Shown piece after piece: positions 36,306-48,565 of a DNA stretch of 64,000 bases. The stretch is taken from the NCBI RefSeq assembly GCF_027244095.1, contig NC_069657.1, positions 247,544,674-247,608,673 on the forward strand, given 5' to 3'. The stretch is from Hemicordylus capensis (lineage: Eukaryota > Chordata > Lepidosauria > Squamata > Cordylidae). Position numbers and translations under genes: made by a program. Position 1 is the first letter of the stretch. Each line of letters opens with the position of its first letter. The notes beneath the pieces were generated by a model. The model was not told the origin of the DNA, did no database searches, and saw nothing but the letters and a program-made list of their open reading frames with translations.

Positions 36306-39251
36306 AAAACCACACATTAAAGAAAATAAGATGGTAAACTGAGGTAGCAGAATTCCAAACAATACCAATTCAGATTGTAATTGGGGTGGGACAGATTTTT
36401 CAGTGCTCTCTCACATAGATTGATTGATAGAAAACTGGCACACCAGAAGGAAAATTTTAGCATAACCACTCCCTTGTGCACTAACTTACTACTTGCAAAG
36501 ATATCTTTATATGGAAAAGCATTTAAAATTATGACCCACCCACCCACCTCAATCTGAGTTGATACAGTCCAGACCAGTCTTGGGTCAACACATTCTGCAC
36601 AACATATAGGATGGCTTTCAGATATACACTGTTCAGCCTCTGAAATGGCAGGTATGGTTATTCTTTTTATTTTTACACCACTTTATAGTCTTGCCTCTCA
36701 AAGAGTCTTATAGGTTGTGCTTGAAACTGTCTCTACAAAGTCACAACTGACATAATAATAGAAGGTATTGTACCCAAGTGGCACCTTATTCTGTCATATT
36801 GCCAAAAATTGCATTTTGGATAGGATATATGTGTGATTCTGAGGCCCAGAGGTAACAAAAAATTCAGCTTCAAAAGGCATGTCTGAAGTTGCCATCAGTG
36901 ACTTTTGAGTTTGAATGAAAGGTTTCCTTGACTACTGCAGACTATGCAGATCATTGTACAAGGAAGAGGAGGGGGCAGAACTGATATCAGTACCTATCCT
37001 TCAAGCTAAAGGGGAAATTAATATTTCATGCTCATTTACACCCAACAAAGGAAACTTGGTCCCATGGAAACTGAGCTTTGAGCTCAGGCCAAAGAGTCAC
37101 TAGGTTACAGTTATATTTGTGCTCTGTCAAGCTCAGAGTGTGTTCAAATAGCTCTAACAAAAGAATGGCGCAGTATCTTATTACCAATTATTTGGAAGGT
37201 TTTTTCCTGTTGTTTTAAATTTTCATGAGAAGTCCTAGTGATAGATTTCTTCATGCTCCCAGATGTTAAGAGAAGCTGGAATTCAGCTTCACTGCGTGGC
37301 TGCCATTTTCAAGAGCTGAGAAAATCCAACTTTAAAAGGAGAGCTGGGCTTTCACACTCTGTAAAGACTGGATTGGGGAAAAGGAAGAGAGGTGGGGAAG
37401 ACTCCAAGGGGAAGATGGATTTTGTATTGGCACCAAACTATTGCTATAAGAAAGCCCTGTCAGTGGGATAACTCAGACAATACATCTGCCAGGCTTCTCA
37501 AACACATGGGGAAGGCGGCATGGCATGCATGTCGTCCTTCACATCCACTGTGCTAGCTCACAGCAACTTAATAGGTCTTAATGTGTGATGGGTGGGTCTG
37601 AACTATCTCCCAAATGATTAAGAGGCAGTGAGATGGTGTTCTGGATAGGAGATGTGAACATCCAGAGTTCTCCCTCAACACACTGATGTATCATCCAGAA
37701 GATGTATCATCCAAACTAACCCAAAATCATCCTAGCCGTTCTTCATCCTAGATGTCACATGGAAGAAGAATGATCTGGAGATACTTGCCTAAAGAGACAA
37801 CAATTACGGACCTTTTGAATCAGATAAAAGGAATGAGAAAAACAATAAGGGTGAAGAATAAAGAAAACCTGCGTAATGGCGCAGTGGGCAAGTTTATGGT
37901 TATAAATCCCTGGTTGGCACTAGTCTTCCCAGTAGTCATTCTGAATGCTAGGTGGCTGGCCAAGCACCTGTGCGGTGGCCTGTTCACCAATCACTCGCTC
38001 CCCCTTGCAGGTTTTCTGCTGAAAATGTCTTCTCTTCCCTGCATTAATTGGCTCTCTTCCTTTCTATATCCCAATATACACCTTAATACACAAAGAAGCT
38101 ACTGTGCTACCTGAAACATCTCGAAAATGGAAGAAAATTTGAAAGACACAATGGATTACATGACCAAGGAGGAAAGGTAGCATTCCCTTATTTCTGAAAT
38201 TGCCCATGCCCTTCCTCTACCCGTCAAACTATTTCAGAAAGCACTGGGCAGGGAAGGGAAATGCCAGTAAGTGATGTATAACTGGAAGGGGAAGATGCAT
38301 CTGGTGGTGGTGGGCGGAGGGCTTTGGAAGGGGTGTCATTTTCTGACTATGTTTAAGCAATTAGAGTCCCATAGTAAAGGAAGACTCTTATTTGGATCTA
38401 GTAGCACAATACATTTTATCTGAAGGAAAATGCAACACTGTGACACTTTGAACGGCTTGCTCTCCCCTGCAGAAGAGCTGCAGAGATATAGATTCACAAA
38501 TATCTAAATCAGAGTGGTAAACAGACCACCGAGACCAAACATTATTCATACTTATACCATCCACACATAAAATGACATAAAATATTTATCTTGAAATTCA
38601 CAATTTAGGAGTAGATTTAAGCCTGCTGCTGCATTGCAAACTGACTACAGTCAAGGCCACAGGCAGCTAAAATGGAACAGACCTAATTGGCTCATCTCTC
38701 ACTGTATTTTCTAAGTCTTTGACCTAGTTCTCAGTGAGATGATAAGCCTATATCCAAGCCATACTATTTCAGACTGCAGGTGGTGACTCAAACTTATTAA
38801 ATTCTCCTCCAACTATCTGAAGTGGTACAACAGACACAGATTTATAGTCGCATTGAGAACTAGACCTTTGTAAATGAGTGGTTGTGTGGTCCTTCCCTTG
38901 CCCCTTCAGATATCCTTCAGTCCCTTTTTCTTTTTCACATTTGAGTTACCTGCTGGAACTCATAGCAAGACTATCTAGAAAAATCTGCCTAACACAAAAT
39001 CTTCAGTTAGGTGTCCTTAATACCCCTTGCTCAGCAATAGGTAGACACACTAATTTTAAAAAATTAATACATAAGGCAGCTTTTTAAAAAAAAATAAAAA
39101 GTAGTTCCAGCCTGCAATTGCTTCCTTTGTTATAATTTATAGAGGCAAACCATGTTGTTAGTTTCTGTATATACAGTATTTAGACATTTCCATTGCTGGT
39201 TTTCTTCAAGCAGATTGGGACTCAAACTCATCCCCATGTCATGACAGTTTC

Positions 39252-40310
39252 TCAGGATTCCTTTACAGCCAGCTCTGCCTTGATCTTACGCTGCAAAAGG
39301 TGTGCGGTGACAGCACTACAAGCCACTAAGCCAAAAAATGAGCCACAAGACAGGATGATGGAGAAGGGGCCATGTCGCCTGAGGAAAACATCTTGTCTGT
39401 TCTTATAATCCAAGAAGATGGCCTCCAGTTGCGACAGCGTGCAGATAGCTAGGAAGGTGTGGAAAATTTGGTGGGCATGGCCAACGATATCACAGGAGCC
39501 CGGGAAATATTTCTCTGGAACTGGGCAAGAGAAAAAATAAGCACTGACCAGAAAGAAAAGTATCTGGAAGGTGTGGTACCAAGCAGCCGTCTCCTCACAG
39601 CCTTCAAGATGGCACATAAACACACGGTGCGCCACAGGACTGATGTCCAAGATGAATGCCAGCCCTGCTGGGATCACCTGACACATTTTCCTCATGATGG
39701 GGTAAGGGCGCCGGTAACGGTACTTGGCATAGCAGCAGCCAGCGCAGGAGAGCCATCCACAAAAGGCAGCTGCTGGCAGGAAAAAAAGCCAGAACTTGTC
39801 ATACCAGGCTTGGTCCGAACTGTAGTAGAAATGGGCCAGGGCACTTCCATATTGGTATATGCTGACCCCAACATAGTCCACAAAATAGAAGGTATAGTGG
39901 GACAGCTCTGACTTGGACTGCAAGAGATGAGCCAAGAGGCTGCATATTAGATACGTTACAGAGGAGAGGACGAAGATGAAGAGAGGCAAAGAATGGACTT
40001 CCAAAGACAACTCCTCTGCTTCAGCAAAAGCATTAAACCTTAGCAGCACAGCCAAGGCTGCCAGGAGGTGGCTCCAGACATTAACAACCTCGTTGTGTTT
40101 CTGGAAGAGGCTGAGGAAATAGTAGCGCCAATCCTGACCTGTGGGGCGATACCCAGCTTGGATATATGGCTCCCGGAACAGCTGGGGCACATCAGATTCT
40201 TTGACAGTGCAGGGCATCTTGGGGAAGCCTTCTTCCAAGAGCTGAGGAAGCCGGCGGAGTTGTTGCCCACTGATGGACAATGTGCTGATCCGTTCTAGGA
40301 TGGCCGTCAT
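39252..40310 (-). CDS. PAQR8: PAQR8, membrane progestin receptor beta
   Basis: PAQR8 (mPR-beta) is a multi-pass membrane receptor of the progestin and adipoQ receptor family that mediates rapid progesterone responses. The intact single-exon frame encodes 352 residues, against 354 in human, with very high identity from MTAILERISTLSISGQQLRRL onward. Family motifs are visible: HNEVVNVWSH at 72-81 (motif A), S134-x3-H138 with DY at 145-146 (motif B), and HAHQIFH at 278-284 with His280 and His284 (motif C). Hydrophobic membrane segments fall at about 83-98, 108-130, 139-160, 173-195, 211-228, 247-262, 286-302 and 318-340. The ATG at 40310 matches the human start; the codon before it is GTG. The tail AELAVKES follows a basic stretch. 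The gene lies upstream of EFHC1 on the same strand. Confidence 0.98.
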   Translation of the reverse strand: MTAILERISTLSISGQQLRRLPQLLEEGFPKMPCTVKESDVPQLFREPYIQAGYRPTGQDWRYYFLSLFQKHNEVVNVWSHLLAALAVLLRFNAFAEAEELSLEVHSLPLFIFVLSSVTYLICSLLAHLLQSKSELSHYTFYFVDYVGVSIYQYGSALAHFYYSSDQAWYDKFWLFFLPAAAFCGWLSCAGCCYAKYRYRRPYPIMRKMCQVIPAGLAFILDISPVAHRVFMCHLEGCEETAAWYHTFQILFFLVSAYFFSCPVPEKYFPGSCDIVGHAHQIFHTFLAICTLSQLEAIFLDYKNRQDVFLRRHGPFSIILSCGSFFGLVACSAVTAHLLQRKIKAELAVKES

Positions 40311-40343
40311 CACGCTGACTGTACAGCAAGATCACACAGAGTT
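40311..40343 (-). other. PAQR8: PAQR8 5' UTR part of the coding exon, with acceptor
   Basis: A pyrimidine-rich tract ending TTTTGTCACCCAG lies just upstream of position 40343. It is a good acceptor, leaving about 33 bases of 5' UTR before the ATG. In human the PAQR8 coding region is likewise carried by the last exon, after non-coding exon(s). The exact junction is predicted only. Confidence 0.55.
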
Positions 40344-41029
40344 CTGGGTGACAAAAGAAATGGAAACCATTAGCCATAGAGAAAATTGAAAATAAGTGGA
40401 GGTAAAGACTTCCTAGTCTCTATATGTCACAATGCTTAAAGCAAGTACCAAAGTGAAGCACACTGAAGGAGTGGGGAGAGGAGACAGCAGTGGAACGGTG
40501 GAATTGAAGCCATCTATTTTTATTTTTCAGGAGTTGGACTCAAAAAAGTCCAGTTTCCAAGAAAGAAACCAAAAAGCCTCAATCCAAGCTGCTCTCCTTC
40601 ACACTAAGTGATGGCAAAAGCTCCAAGGTTTCTGGATTCTGGTCTCAGCCAAATAGAGTTTGGTCTGAGCCAAATCAAGGGGGAGCAGTCTGGATTTTCC
40701 CAATCCCTAGGACCTGCATTAGGGAGTTCAGGCTGCCTCCTTCCCTCTCTGAATGAAAACTAATCCTCCACTCAGCACTTGCGGCAGATGCTAGCTGGCA
40801 GAGCACTAAAAACAACTTTTTACCTAAATGAGCAAAAAGATGAAAAAATATGAGATTAAGATCTTTGGGGGAAAGATGACATCTAGGCCTGTAGTGAATA
40901 TTTGGGCATGCTGCCCTAGTCCATATAATTTATGTAAGCCTAAGTACATGCACATGAAATAATAGCTTAATTATTCCCATTTACATTGACTCTGCTTCGG
41001 TGTCTCTATTGATACTAAGAGGTTGTTCA

Positions 41030-41250
41030 CATGACCAAACCAGGGTGGGAGGAGCTTGGGGCAAGACAGGATCCTACCTACCTTCCTCAGATGATCAGAG
41101 CTACTGCTCATGCACCCACATGACCAGCACAGTGGCAGACACCTGAAGTGGGATCAAGAGGAGGAAGTCCTGCATCCCACAATGCAACACACAGGCAGTG
41201 GAAAGGGAGTACTTGCCAGTGCAGCAGGGCTTCTCTTGCTGGCTGTGCTA
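41030..41250. mobile_element. DNA transposon relic with CCCACAATGCA block
   Basis: TTGTTCACATGACCAAACCA..CATCCCACAATGCAACACAC resembles the segment at 9470-9700 (ATCCCACAATGCACTGCACA), and a weaker match near 47460. Boundaries and superfamily are unclear. Confidence 0.4.
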
Positions 41251-41494
41251 TACTCTGCGCTCTATGGCTACCACTCATGGCAGTCGTTTTCAGAGCCATG
41301 GTGGCACACACAATCAAAAACAGAGATAGGACAGACTCCTTTTTCCTCCTTCACTTTTTGCCTGGATAGTGGATCTTGGTCACCCAGGTCTGCAGCAGCT
41401 GGTTCAAGAGGGCTCCTAGTGGCCCAGACCACATGGGCTGCTTTGTTAAACTTCCTCCTACCCAAGCAGCTTGTGTCATGTAAACAAACTCAAT

Positions 41495-41612
41495 ATCTAT
41501 TGATGCTATTTGAGACTGTGAGCCCTTCGGGGCAGGGACCTGTCCTTTCATCTATTGTAAACCACAGACAATGCTATATAGTATCAATAACAACAGCACT
41601 ACCGTGCAGTAA
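41495..41612 (+). mobile_element. LINE 3' tail (L2-like)
   Basis: GACTGTGAGCCCTTCGGGGC, then TTGTAAACCACAGACAATGC and an AATAACAACA tail, as at 26110 and 36110. Confidence 0.55.
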
Positions 41613-42007
41613 GCCTGGTTAAGCATGGCAGTAAACTGAACCCCACTACAAGATTTCTTTGCATTCAAAAATCATTACCATCTAGGATTACGACCTGTGA
41701 TTGTCCCATTCATGAATTACCTAACTGTAGCAAAAATGCTACTATAATATTTTTCTCCACAGAGCAAAACACAACTGCAGGCAGGCAATTTTGAATGGGG
41801 AAATGATGGTTAAATATCCCCTCCAGGTTCTGATCAGTTCCTTCCCCCACCTCCTGCAAGGCCACTAATAAACCTCTAAACGCAGCAGGAAATCTGATCA
41901 TAGATCTCCACATCACACCTAGTTTGGTTCTAAGGGGTTTGTTTCAGCTGTATTGTTGAAATGCATGCTTTCAGTACAAAAATTTGGATTCTAAATAGAG
42001 TGAATAA

Positions 42008-42349
42008 TGTTGGAGATGCAGCTCCTGATGGCCAACCCTATTGACCACTAGGGGAGCAAGGGAATCCCCTCCCTGACTATGCTCTCTCTACTCTACTTCC
42101 CCTTTGTTAGAATGATGGTCTCAGGTTTCATTCTCTCACCTGGAGAGAGAGACTTCTGTCTTCTCCCTTCCCCATTTCCTGTATGTAGCAACCAGCCAGG
42201 CATGTAGGCTTAATCTATCTCCCTGATGGATTTCCTGAATAAACGATTTACAACAACTCTGGACAATATAAATTAGCAGAGCTCTCCTTACCTGTGCACT
42301 TCTGCTGCAGCTGAGGTAGATAATGAAATCTTCCCTCCAAGCTCTAACA
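42008..42349 (+). mobile_element. Solo LTR fossil, plus orientation
   Basis: A TGTTGG...AACA terminal repeat of 342 bp, related over its length to the 386-bp copy at 43657-44042 in opposite orientation. It has an internal AATAAA. No target duplication is visible and no internal retroviral genes adjoin it. It is a decayed single terminal repeat of an endogenous retrovirus or LTR retrotransposon. Family is not assigned, and it looks older than its partner. Confidence 0.65.
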
Positions 42350-42360
42350 CTATGAGGCTA

Positions 42361-42640
42361 TTCTCACAATGGGGGGAAACTGGGCTAAGGGAGCCCAGTC
42401 CAGTTATCCCCCATCATGAGAACTACCAGACTTGCGAGCGAGCCTGGTGGTTCAACAGTGGCTAGCCTGCCAAAGTAGCCCTCCCCTCAAACAAGTTAGC
42501 AGAGCGAGTGCTCTGCTAACCCCGTTTTCACGATTGTGAGACATTGCGGCACAGCTCCATGGCAACTCACGAGGAGACCCCCAACTGGGAGGCTACAACA
42601 AGCCTCCCAGCATTTGGGGGGGTCTCCCCAGAATGCCCCG
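42361..42640. repeat. Nested hairpin cluster
   Basis: Perfect 10-bp arms lie at 42495-42504/42511-42520 (GTTAGCAGAG) and 42585-42594/42601-42610 (CTGGGAGGCT). The latter is enclosed by GGAGACCCCCAA at 42573-42584 and its complement at 42614-42627. A further imperfect pair TTCTCACAATGGGGG spans 42361-42422. It is probably a non-autonomous DNA transposon. It directly follows the LTR fossil. Confidence 0.7.
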
Positions 42641-42760
42641 CACGCATGCATGGGGGCATCCTGGGATTTCCGGGGGCCAGGCAGCTGGAAATGGCCTCTC
42701 CTCTTTTGTACATGTAGAAGTGCTCCCTGCATGCAAGTATTAATTTTATTTAGGCCATTG

Positions 42761-42927
42761 CAGGGGTGTAGCTATAATTGAGTGGATGGGTTCAAAGAAC
42801 CTGGGCCCCCAGCTCCTGAGGGGCCCCCCAGCTCTACCCCTCCCTATTTTCTTAATTATCTCTCAATCCAAGGAGCCGCCAGGGAGGGGGGTGAACACGG
42901 GCTCCCTCTCCCCTAGCTACGCCCCTG
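42761..42927 (+). mobile_element. Short hAT element (CAGGGGCGTA family)
   Basis: The element has ends CAGGGGTGTAGCTA and TAGCTACGCCCCTG. The flanks GGCCATTG (42753-42760) and GGCCATCG (42928-42935) agree at 7 of 8 bases. It is 167 bp long and closely related to the element at 52642. Confidence 0.88.
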
Positions 42928-43656
42928 GGCCATCGTATTTATACTTACAGCTTCTTTGTGCTGACTTTTCACAGACTTCACACCCTGAAAGTTCCTTTCC
43001 CAAATGTTCAATTTCTGAAATTTATTCTTAGAACTCAATAAAGCTATTTAATCTTTCCTCAAATAGAAAGAGTAGCCACACTCAACTTCATCCACATTGC
43101 CACTTTCCACACACATCCAGAAGAGCTACGACACAACCTTAAGTTATCAAAATACTCTTAATTATACCAGAGCAAGTCACACTGACCCTCCGATTGGATT
43201 TCCATTTTCACAACTGTCTAAAAATCCAGAATCTGTTACCTGCAATAAAACAATTCTATTAAGGTTAATCCCCATTATTGTTTCCTTTTCATTGTTCTAT
43301 CCATTTGTTTTCTAGCTTTATAATGCTGATCTCTTTACACAGAAATGCATCCAACAGAGGTGCTGTGATCCTGAGCACATGAAAAATTCTAGTGTAATAA
43401 GAGGATTTGCTTCATGTTAAGTATTTGGGGACTGTCATACAAGTATATCCGGATATCCTACTTCTTAGTTACTCCCTCTCTTCCACAAAAAAAGTCTGCA
43501 TGAAACTTTAATAATTACATATAACAAATCTAGTTGAAATCCAAGTTCCAAAATAAGGAAGACGCTAATATAATGCAAGGCACTACATAGCAGGTATTAC
43601 CATAGGCATCATAAATACCTCACAATCCAAATACCTCATAATCTTACCGTAGTTAC

Positions 43657-44042
43657 TGTTAGAGAGCTCAGGAGGAGAGATTTCTTGATCTATACCCAGC
43701 TGCAGCAGAAGTGCACAGGTAAGGAGAGCACTGCTAATTAATATTGTCTGGACATGGAGTTACAGTTCTAAATAAAGTAGTTTATTTGGGAAATCCATCA
43801 GGGAAATAGATAAGACCTATCATGCCTCATGGCTAGCTACATACATACACACATAGGAAGGAAGGAAGTCTCTCCAGGTGAGAGAATGACACCTGTACAC
43901 TATCAGTCAAACAAAGGGGAAGTAGAGTAGAAAAAGTGTAGTCATTCCCTTGTGATTATCTCTTTCCCTAGTGCTCATGCCCCTGGTGAGCAATACGGTT
44001 GCTGGTGCTAAGAGCCAATGCCATCAGGAGCTGCATCCAACA
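43657..44042 (-). mobile_element. Solo LTR fossil, minus orientation, with 5-bp target duplication
   Basis: Read on the minus strand this 386-bp repeat starts TGTTGGATGCAGCTCC and ends CTCTCTAACA. It is flanked by a perfect GTTAC duplication (plus strand) at 43652-43656 and 44043-44047. TG..CA ends with a 5-bp duplication are typical of endogenous retroviruses and LTR retrotransposons. No internal genes remain, so the body was lost by recombination between its two ends. Confidence 0.78.
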
Positions 44043-44267
44043 GTTACCCTCCTGCCTCTAGGAAGGAGGCAATTATTGGTATTACTAGCTTATCCAAGGA
44101 AAAATCATGAAGAGAGGTTGTCATCTCGAGTCACCTAGGAAGTTTGTGGCAAGCTAAGCAGAAAGAGAATCTTTTGGCTGGGCCTGGCTACTGAGCCATT
44201 CATTTGAACTGGTAATGAGTATTTTTGCTTCAGAAGATCAGAGAAAGACACATAGGGTTGGTTAAGA

Positions 44268-44345
44268 GATTTATTTATTTTATTGCATTTCTATACTACC
44301 CAAACTGAATGGCTCTAGGTTTGGGCGGTATAGAAATTGACAATG
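44268..44345 (-). mobile_element. LINE tail fragment
   Basis: ATTTATTTTATTGCATTTCT..ACCC is the reverse complement of a GGGCGGTATAGAAAT-type LINE or SINE tail. A second, direct copy of GGGCGGTATAGAAAT follows at once, making a small foldback. Confidence 0.5.
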
Positions 44346-45829
44346 ACATCGTGAGGAACCTTGGTTAAACTGAAGAAATGTTTACAAAATAAACCAAAAG
44401 CAGCATTGCAGATGATCACCAATCTCAATGTTTCTTTTAACCATAGTTTGTAAGTGGCCATCTCCCTGACTGCACCTCCTATGAAAGGCCCATATGCCAT
44501 CCCAGGCTGCCTTGCTCTGCCCTGCTCCTGGCAAGCCATCACCCCATAAGCCACTTCCCAACCACTGGGGATGGGCTCACCTGGAACAAGCTCCCATGGC
44601 TCTTCCACCTGCAATCAGAGTTCTCTAGACACTCTTGGCTCCCTACAGAATGCAAAGGAACTATTAAAGTGCTAACCCTCCTATCCTCCAGCTGCAGTCT
44701 CACACCAAACACAGTAACCAACTTAGACTAGCAGAAAGCAATACTAATGCCTACTGGGGAAACTGAAAGACTTTAAAAGGATCCAGAAGTGGAAGTGAAG
44801 TAATAGGAGCACAGGATTAACTAAGAATCATTGAACTGGGTTTAAACAGCGGGGAAGAATCGACAACCTAGAACCCTTTTTGAAGGCAGAAGCAAGGCAA
44901 CCTGACAATAGCAGCGCACCTGAGCAAAGGAGAGGTAGACTGACAGCACACACAGAGAACAGAAAGTTGCATGGGTGAAAGAGGGAACCGAGGGAAATTT
45001 CCTGTGGGTGCCATGTTACTGAAGAGGGGGATTACCATACAGCTATGAAAGAGAAAGAGATGGCACAATTTGGAGAGTGGACCTATGTGGTGACCTATGA
45101 CCACAAAGAATGCTCATTCATGTTGTGTTTCTTGGGGCTTCGTCAGTAATGATGCTGTGAAACTGTATGAAAGGTCTATGGCGCATTCCCCTCTACAAAT
45201 GCCTCGCGAACTATTTCCCCTGTAGGCGGGATCGGTGAGGCACCTCCACTGAGCTAACAAAACCATAACAAAACGGGGGGGTTCAGTTCCATTCTTGCTA
45301 GTAAAAATTAGAATACAAGCTAGGGCAGAGCACCCTGTGCTGCCTTTGTTGTTGCTCTGTCAACGAGTTGCTGCTGGACTTTTAACTTTGTCAGGAATGA
45401 GAGTAGCGGGAAGACAGAGTGGTCTTTAATCCTTTCCGCTAAAAGTCTTTGCATTTATAAAGGAAGGTGAATATTATCAGCGACTTTGTTTTTAGGCAAA
45501 GATTAGAGATATGACTTAAGAAGTTGCTAGGCATCAGCGAAAGACACTTGCAGCCTCTTGTGATCATGTTTTGCAGCTGCTCTGGGCTAGCATCTCTGTC
45601 AGTGACAACCCTTGGAGGGAGGAGTCCAAGAAAAACTGCAGTTTACTCTGAGAATGGGATTGCATGTGACACAGAACTAAGGTTAGGCTTAATTTGGGTA
45701 CGTGAGGCAGGACAGTCATAAATGAACCACAGTTAGTGCTATGCTGTAGGTTAAAATAAACAAAACAATAAAAACAACCTAAATTACATGAAATAAGCCA
45801 AGGTACTGTTTACATCTGAACCAACTCAC

Positions 45830-45900
45830 AGTCATTTATTTATTTATTTATTTATTTAATGTACTGCCTGACTCCAAAGGCTCTAGGCAGTTCACAAAAT
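45830..45900 (-). mobile_element. LINE tail with (TTTA)n
   Basis: A TTTA run leads into a complement of a TGAACTGCCTAGAGCC..GGCAGTACATTAAATAAA-type tail, in the opposite direction to the L2 tail at 47935. Confidence 0.5.
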
Positions 45901-46417
45901 CTATCAATGGAAACATTTACCTCATTATGCATATGTGGTTGCCCAAAAATAACTTTCAAATATACATTCATAAGAAAATACATTCCAAGAAGGGTTACAG
46001 TAGTAGCAATTGTAATACTAGGGATGATATCCAAAAAACCTAAATGAAATCACAGTGCTCTTAGTCTATGGAGTCTAGAGAGTTTTCACCCAGATTTAAA
46101 AGAAGATGACTGCTTAAGCCATCCATCTTGAAATGTTTTAAGTGTTCTTTATCTTATTTGAGTTTCCAGACAGAAGTCACAGGAAACAAAATCTCCAAGT
46201 GGGAACTGTGGGTTTACCAAAGGCTACAGGCTTATCCTCATCATCTTGGCATTAGATCACCTCAAAATTAATAGATTTTTTTTTGTATCATTATGAAATA
46301 GGATTTACAATGATCCAGATAGACAGAAAGACAAGTGATTTTCTAGAATATATGTAAATACCTTTTAAAGAACTTTACAACAGGGCCAAACTTGAGTCCT
46401 GGTAACTGGTAACACTG

Positions 46418-46505
46418 ATTGGAAACAGTTTTCAAAAGCCACATCTATCCTCTAAGTCTTGGAGTCAAGACTCCTCTTGACTTCATGTATAGTGTGCCTG
46501 AGCTC
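46418..46505. repeat. Copy A of a dispersed direct repeat
   Basis: CAGTTTTCAAAAGCC..AAGTCTTGGAGTCAAGACTC..GACTTCATGTATAGTGTGCC is repeated at 48566-48662 with roughly 85% identity by eye. Family unknown. Confidence 0.7.
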
Positions 46506-47686
46506 TGCACAATGCAGAGATGGGCAGTATCAAAAATACAAGTATTTAAAATACGTATTTTCCATACTTTTGTATCTAAAATAAATTTGATCAGGTATTT
46601 TGTATCTTTAAAATACATCGCCAAAACCAAAATACATCTCAGCCAATCATTGCTTTGCTTTCTTGCTCCAGGAGCTGCCTTTTGATTGCAAGCAGGCTGC
46701 CCATTGGTTTCTAAGCAGCCTTGTGTATGTACTCTGTTCCTCCCTCTTTGCTTCCTGAAGTTTTACTCTGCTGCTGACTGTCAGCCAACCAAGTTTGAAA
46801 ATCAAAGGGGGAAAAGAGAACGACTGTCCCTGTGAATAAAGTGGGAAATGAGGGGTGAGGGTGCCATGGAGGGGCAAGGGGGAGCAACTCCCCACTCCCA
46901 ATTTTGGATGCAAGGGAACTCCCTACATCACCACTCGCTTGTTTTAAAGTGTTCTCTGTCCCTCTATGTGCAGCTAGAAACCTGACCTGACGAGGCTGAA
47001 GTTTTTCTGGTCCAGTAGCTATAAAAATCTGCAACTTGCCTAAGGCTTAGGCAGGTTGATTTGTAAAATAGTTTACAAATATCTCTGTCTCTCCTATTAT
47101 TTACTGTGGCTGACTTATGGTAGCAAATTTCCATTTGTTTCCCCTCTGTCAAACAAAGCATCAGCATACTCTCTGTCTGAAGTTTACCTTTAGAGAGCTT
47201 TGTGTTCAGATTGCTGGAGGGCATGTGCCATGCTTAGCAAGATTTCCAGATTACTTGGCTGTGGTGGTAATGGGACACTTTGAGACAGTTCTCACAATCA
47301 CAGAGTGCGGGTGGGGAGGGGGAAAGACTGCTTTTAACTCACCTTCCCCCCCAGGTGACCAAGGCCTGTACCTTTGGCACGCTTCCCATGAGCCAAGATG
47401 AGCAGTGCTCCACGGGGGAGCATAGAGTGATATGAAGCTGGAACTCATTGTTCCAGTTGCCATGTATTGCACAATGCATTGTGTGCAGAGCATTGGGGGA
47501 TTCTGCCATCTCTGTTTCTCCTTGGGCTGCATCTTGGGCTGTTTCTCCTTGGGCTGCATACATATATTGGCAGATACGTGAAACCATGGGTGCCAGGTCC
47601 GTGATTACCAAGGTTTGCCTGTATGGAAGTTACTTTTAAATAACTTTTATGAGAACATCTGAAAGGAAAAAGCAGGGAAGGATGTA

Positions 47687-48428
47687 CAGACAAACCTCGT
47701 TACATGCAGAATCACTATTTGCGGTTAATTGACAGCCAATTTCATTATCCGCAGATACGAAAGGATAATGAAACCCACTTATCTACGGTTCCTAGAGGGC
47801 CAGAAGTGACTGCAGAGGTCATATCCTCTGCAGTTAAGGGTGATTAATCACCTGGTGTTCCAGTCTGCCATGCTTTGTGTAATAGTTAACAAAGTTCTGG
47901 CCCTTTTCTTCTATACTAAGTCTATGTGTTTTCTTGAGCTGTGGTCTGGGGACAATGTTTAATTTTTGTTTAAAATGTTTTTAAATTGTTAGTTGTTTTA
48001 TTGTTTTTAATTTGTTTTAGCTTTTCATTGTTTTATGAGTTGTTTTAATTGTAAACCGCCCTGAGCCATTTTGGAAGGGCGGTATATAAATTAAATTAAA
48101 TAAAATAAATAAATAAATAAATAAATAAATATCCGACCACCATTGTGTCAGGAGGAGCCATTTTCTGGCTCATTTCTTTAAGTATTTTTTTTCATAGTTG
48201 GGGGGTGGAGGCGCATTGCTGGGCACAAGGAGACTCCGCAGAGAACAGTACAGTAATGACTTGCATTTCCCCCCACCCTTTCCCACCATTTTTTGATATA
48301 TATTTTTCATCCAGGAACCTAACCCTGTTTTCCATAGGCACAATGCCCCGTTACTCACAGTTTTGTTACTTGTGACAGAAGACGCAGAACAGACCCCCAG
48401 CGAGTAATGAGATATATTTGTATATCCA
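47687..48428. mobile_element. Possible Tigger/pogo-like element with a nested LINE tail
   Basis: The left end TACAGACAAACCTCGTTAC and the right end GTAATGAGATATATTTGTATA are imperfect inverted repeats. Repeated words such as ATTATCCGCAGATACGA recall non-autonomous Tigger elements. An L2-like tail lies inside at 47935-48131. Confidence 0.45.
47935..48131 (+). mobile_element. L2-like LINE tail with (AAAT)n
   Basis: TTGTAAACCGCCCTGAGCCA and GGAAGGGCGGTATATAAATT followed by an AAAT microsatellite. The copy is well preserved. Confidence 0.7.
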
Positions 48429-48565
48429 AACAACTGTCATTATCACATTTTTGTCTTAGTCAGGATAATAAAATACAAGACTTCCAAAAACCTTTAATCA
48501 TCGGATAAAGAAACAAACAATTCTCCTCATGTCAGTCCACTCCCATTCTAAAAATTAAACTCCAA

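Larger units (their letters stand above)
34331..39251 (-). other. Probable PAQR8 3' UTR and spacer
   Basis: This AT-rich stretch is poor in repeats; the only element I recognise is an L2-like tail at 36110-36305. No reading frame here looks like a gene. Lack of repeats, plus position directly downstream of the PAQR8 stop, suggests that much of it is transcribed as 3' UTR. Confidence 0.4.

Noticed and set aside
45832-48131. CRISPR-like or satellite arrays at TTTA/AAAT runs
   Set aside because: These are microsatellite tails of LINE elements without spacer structure.
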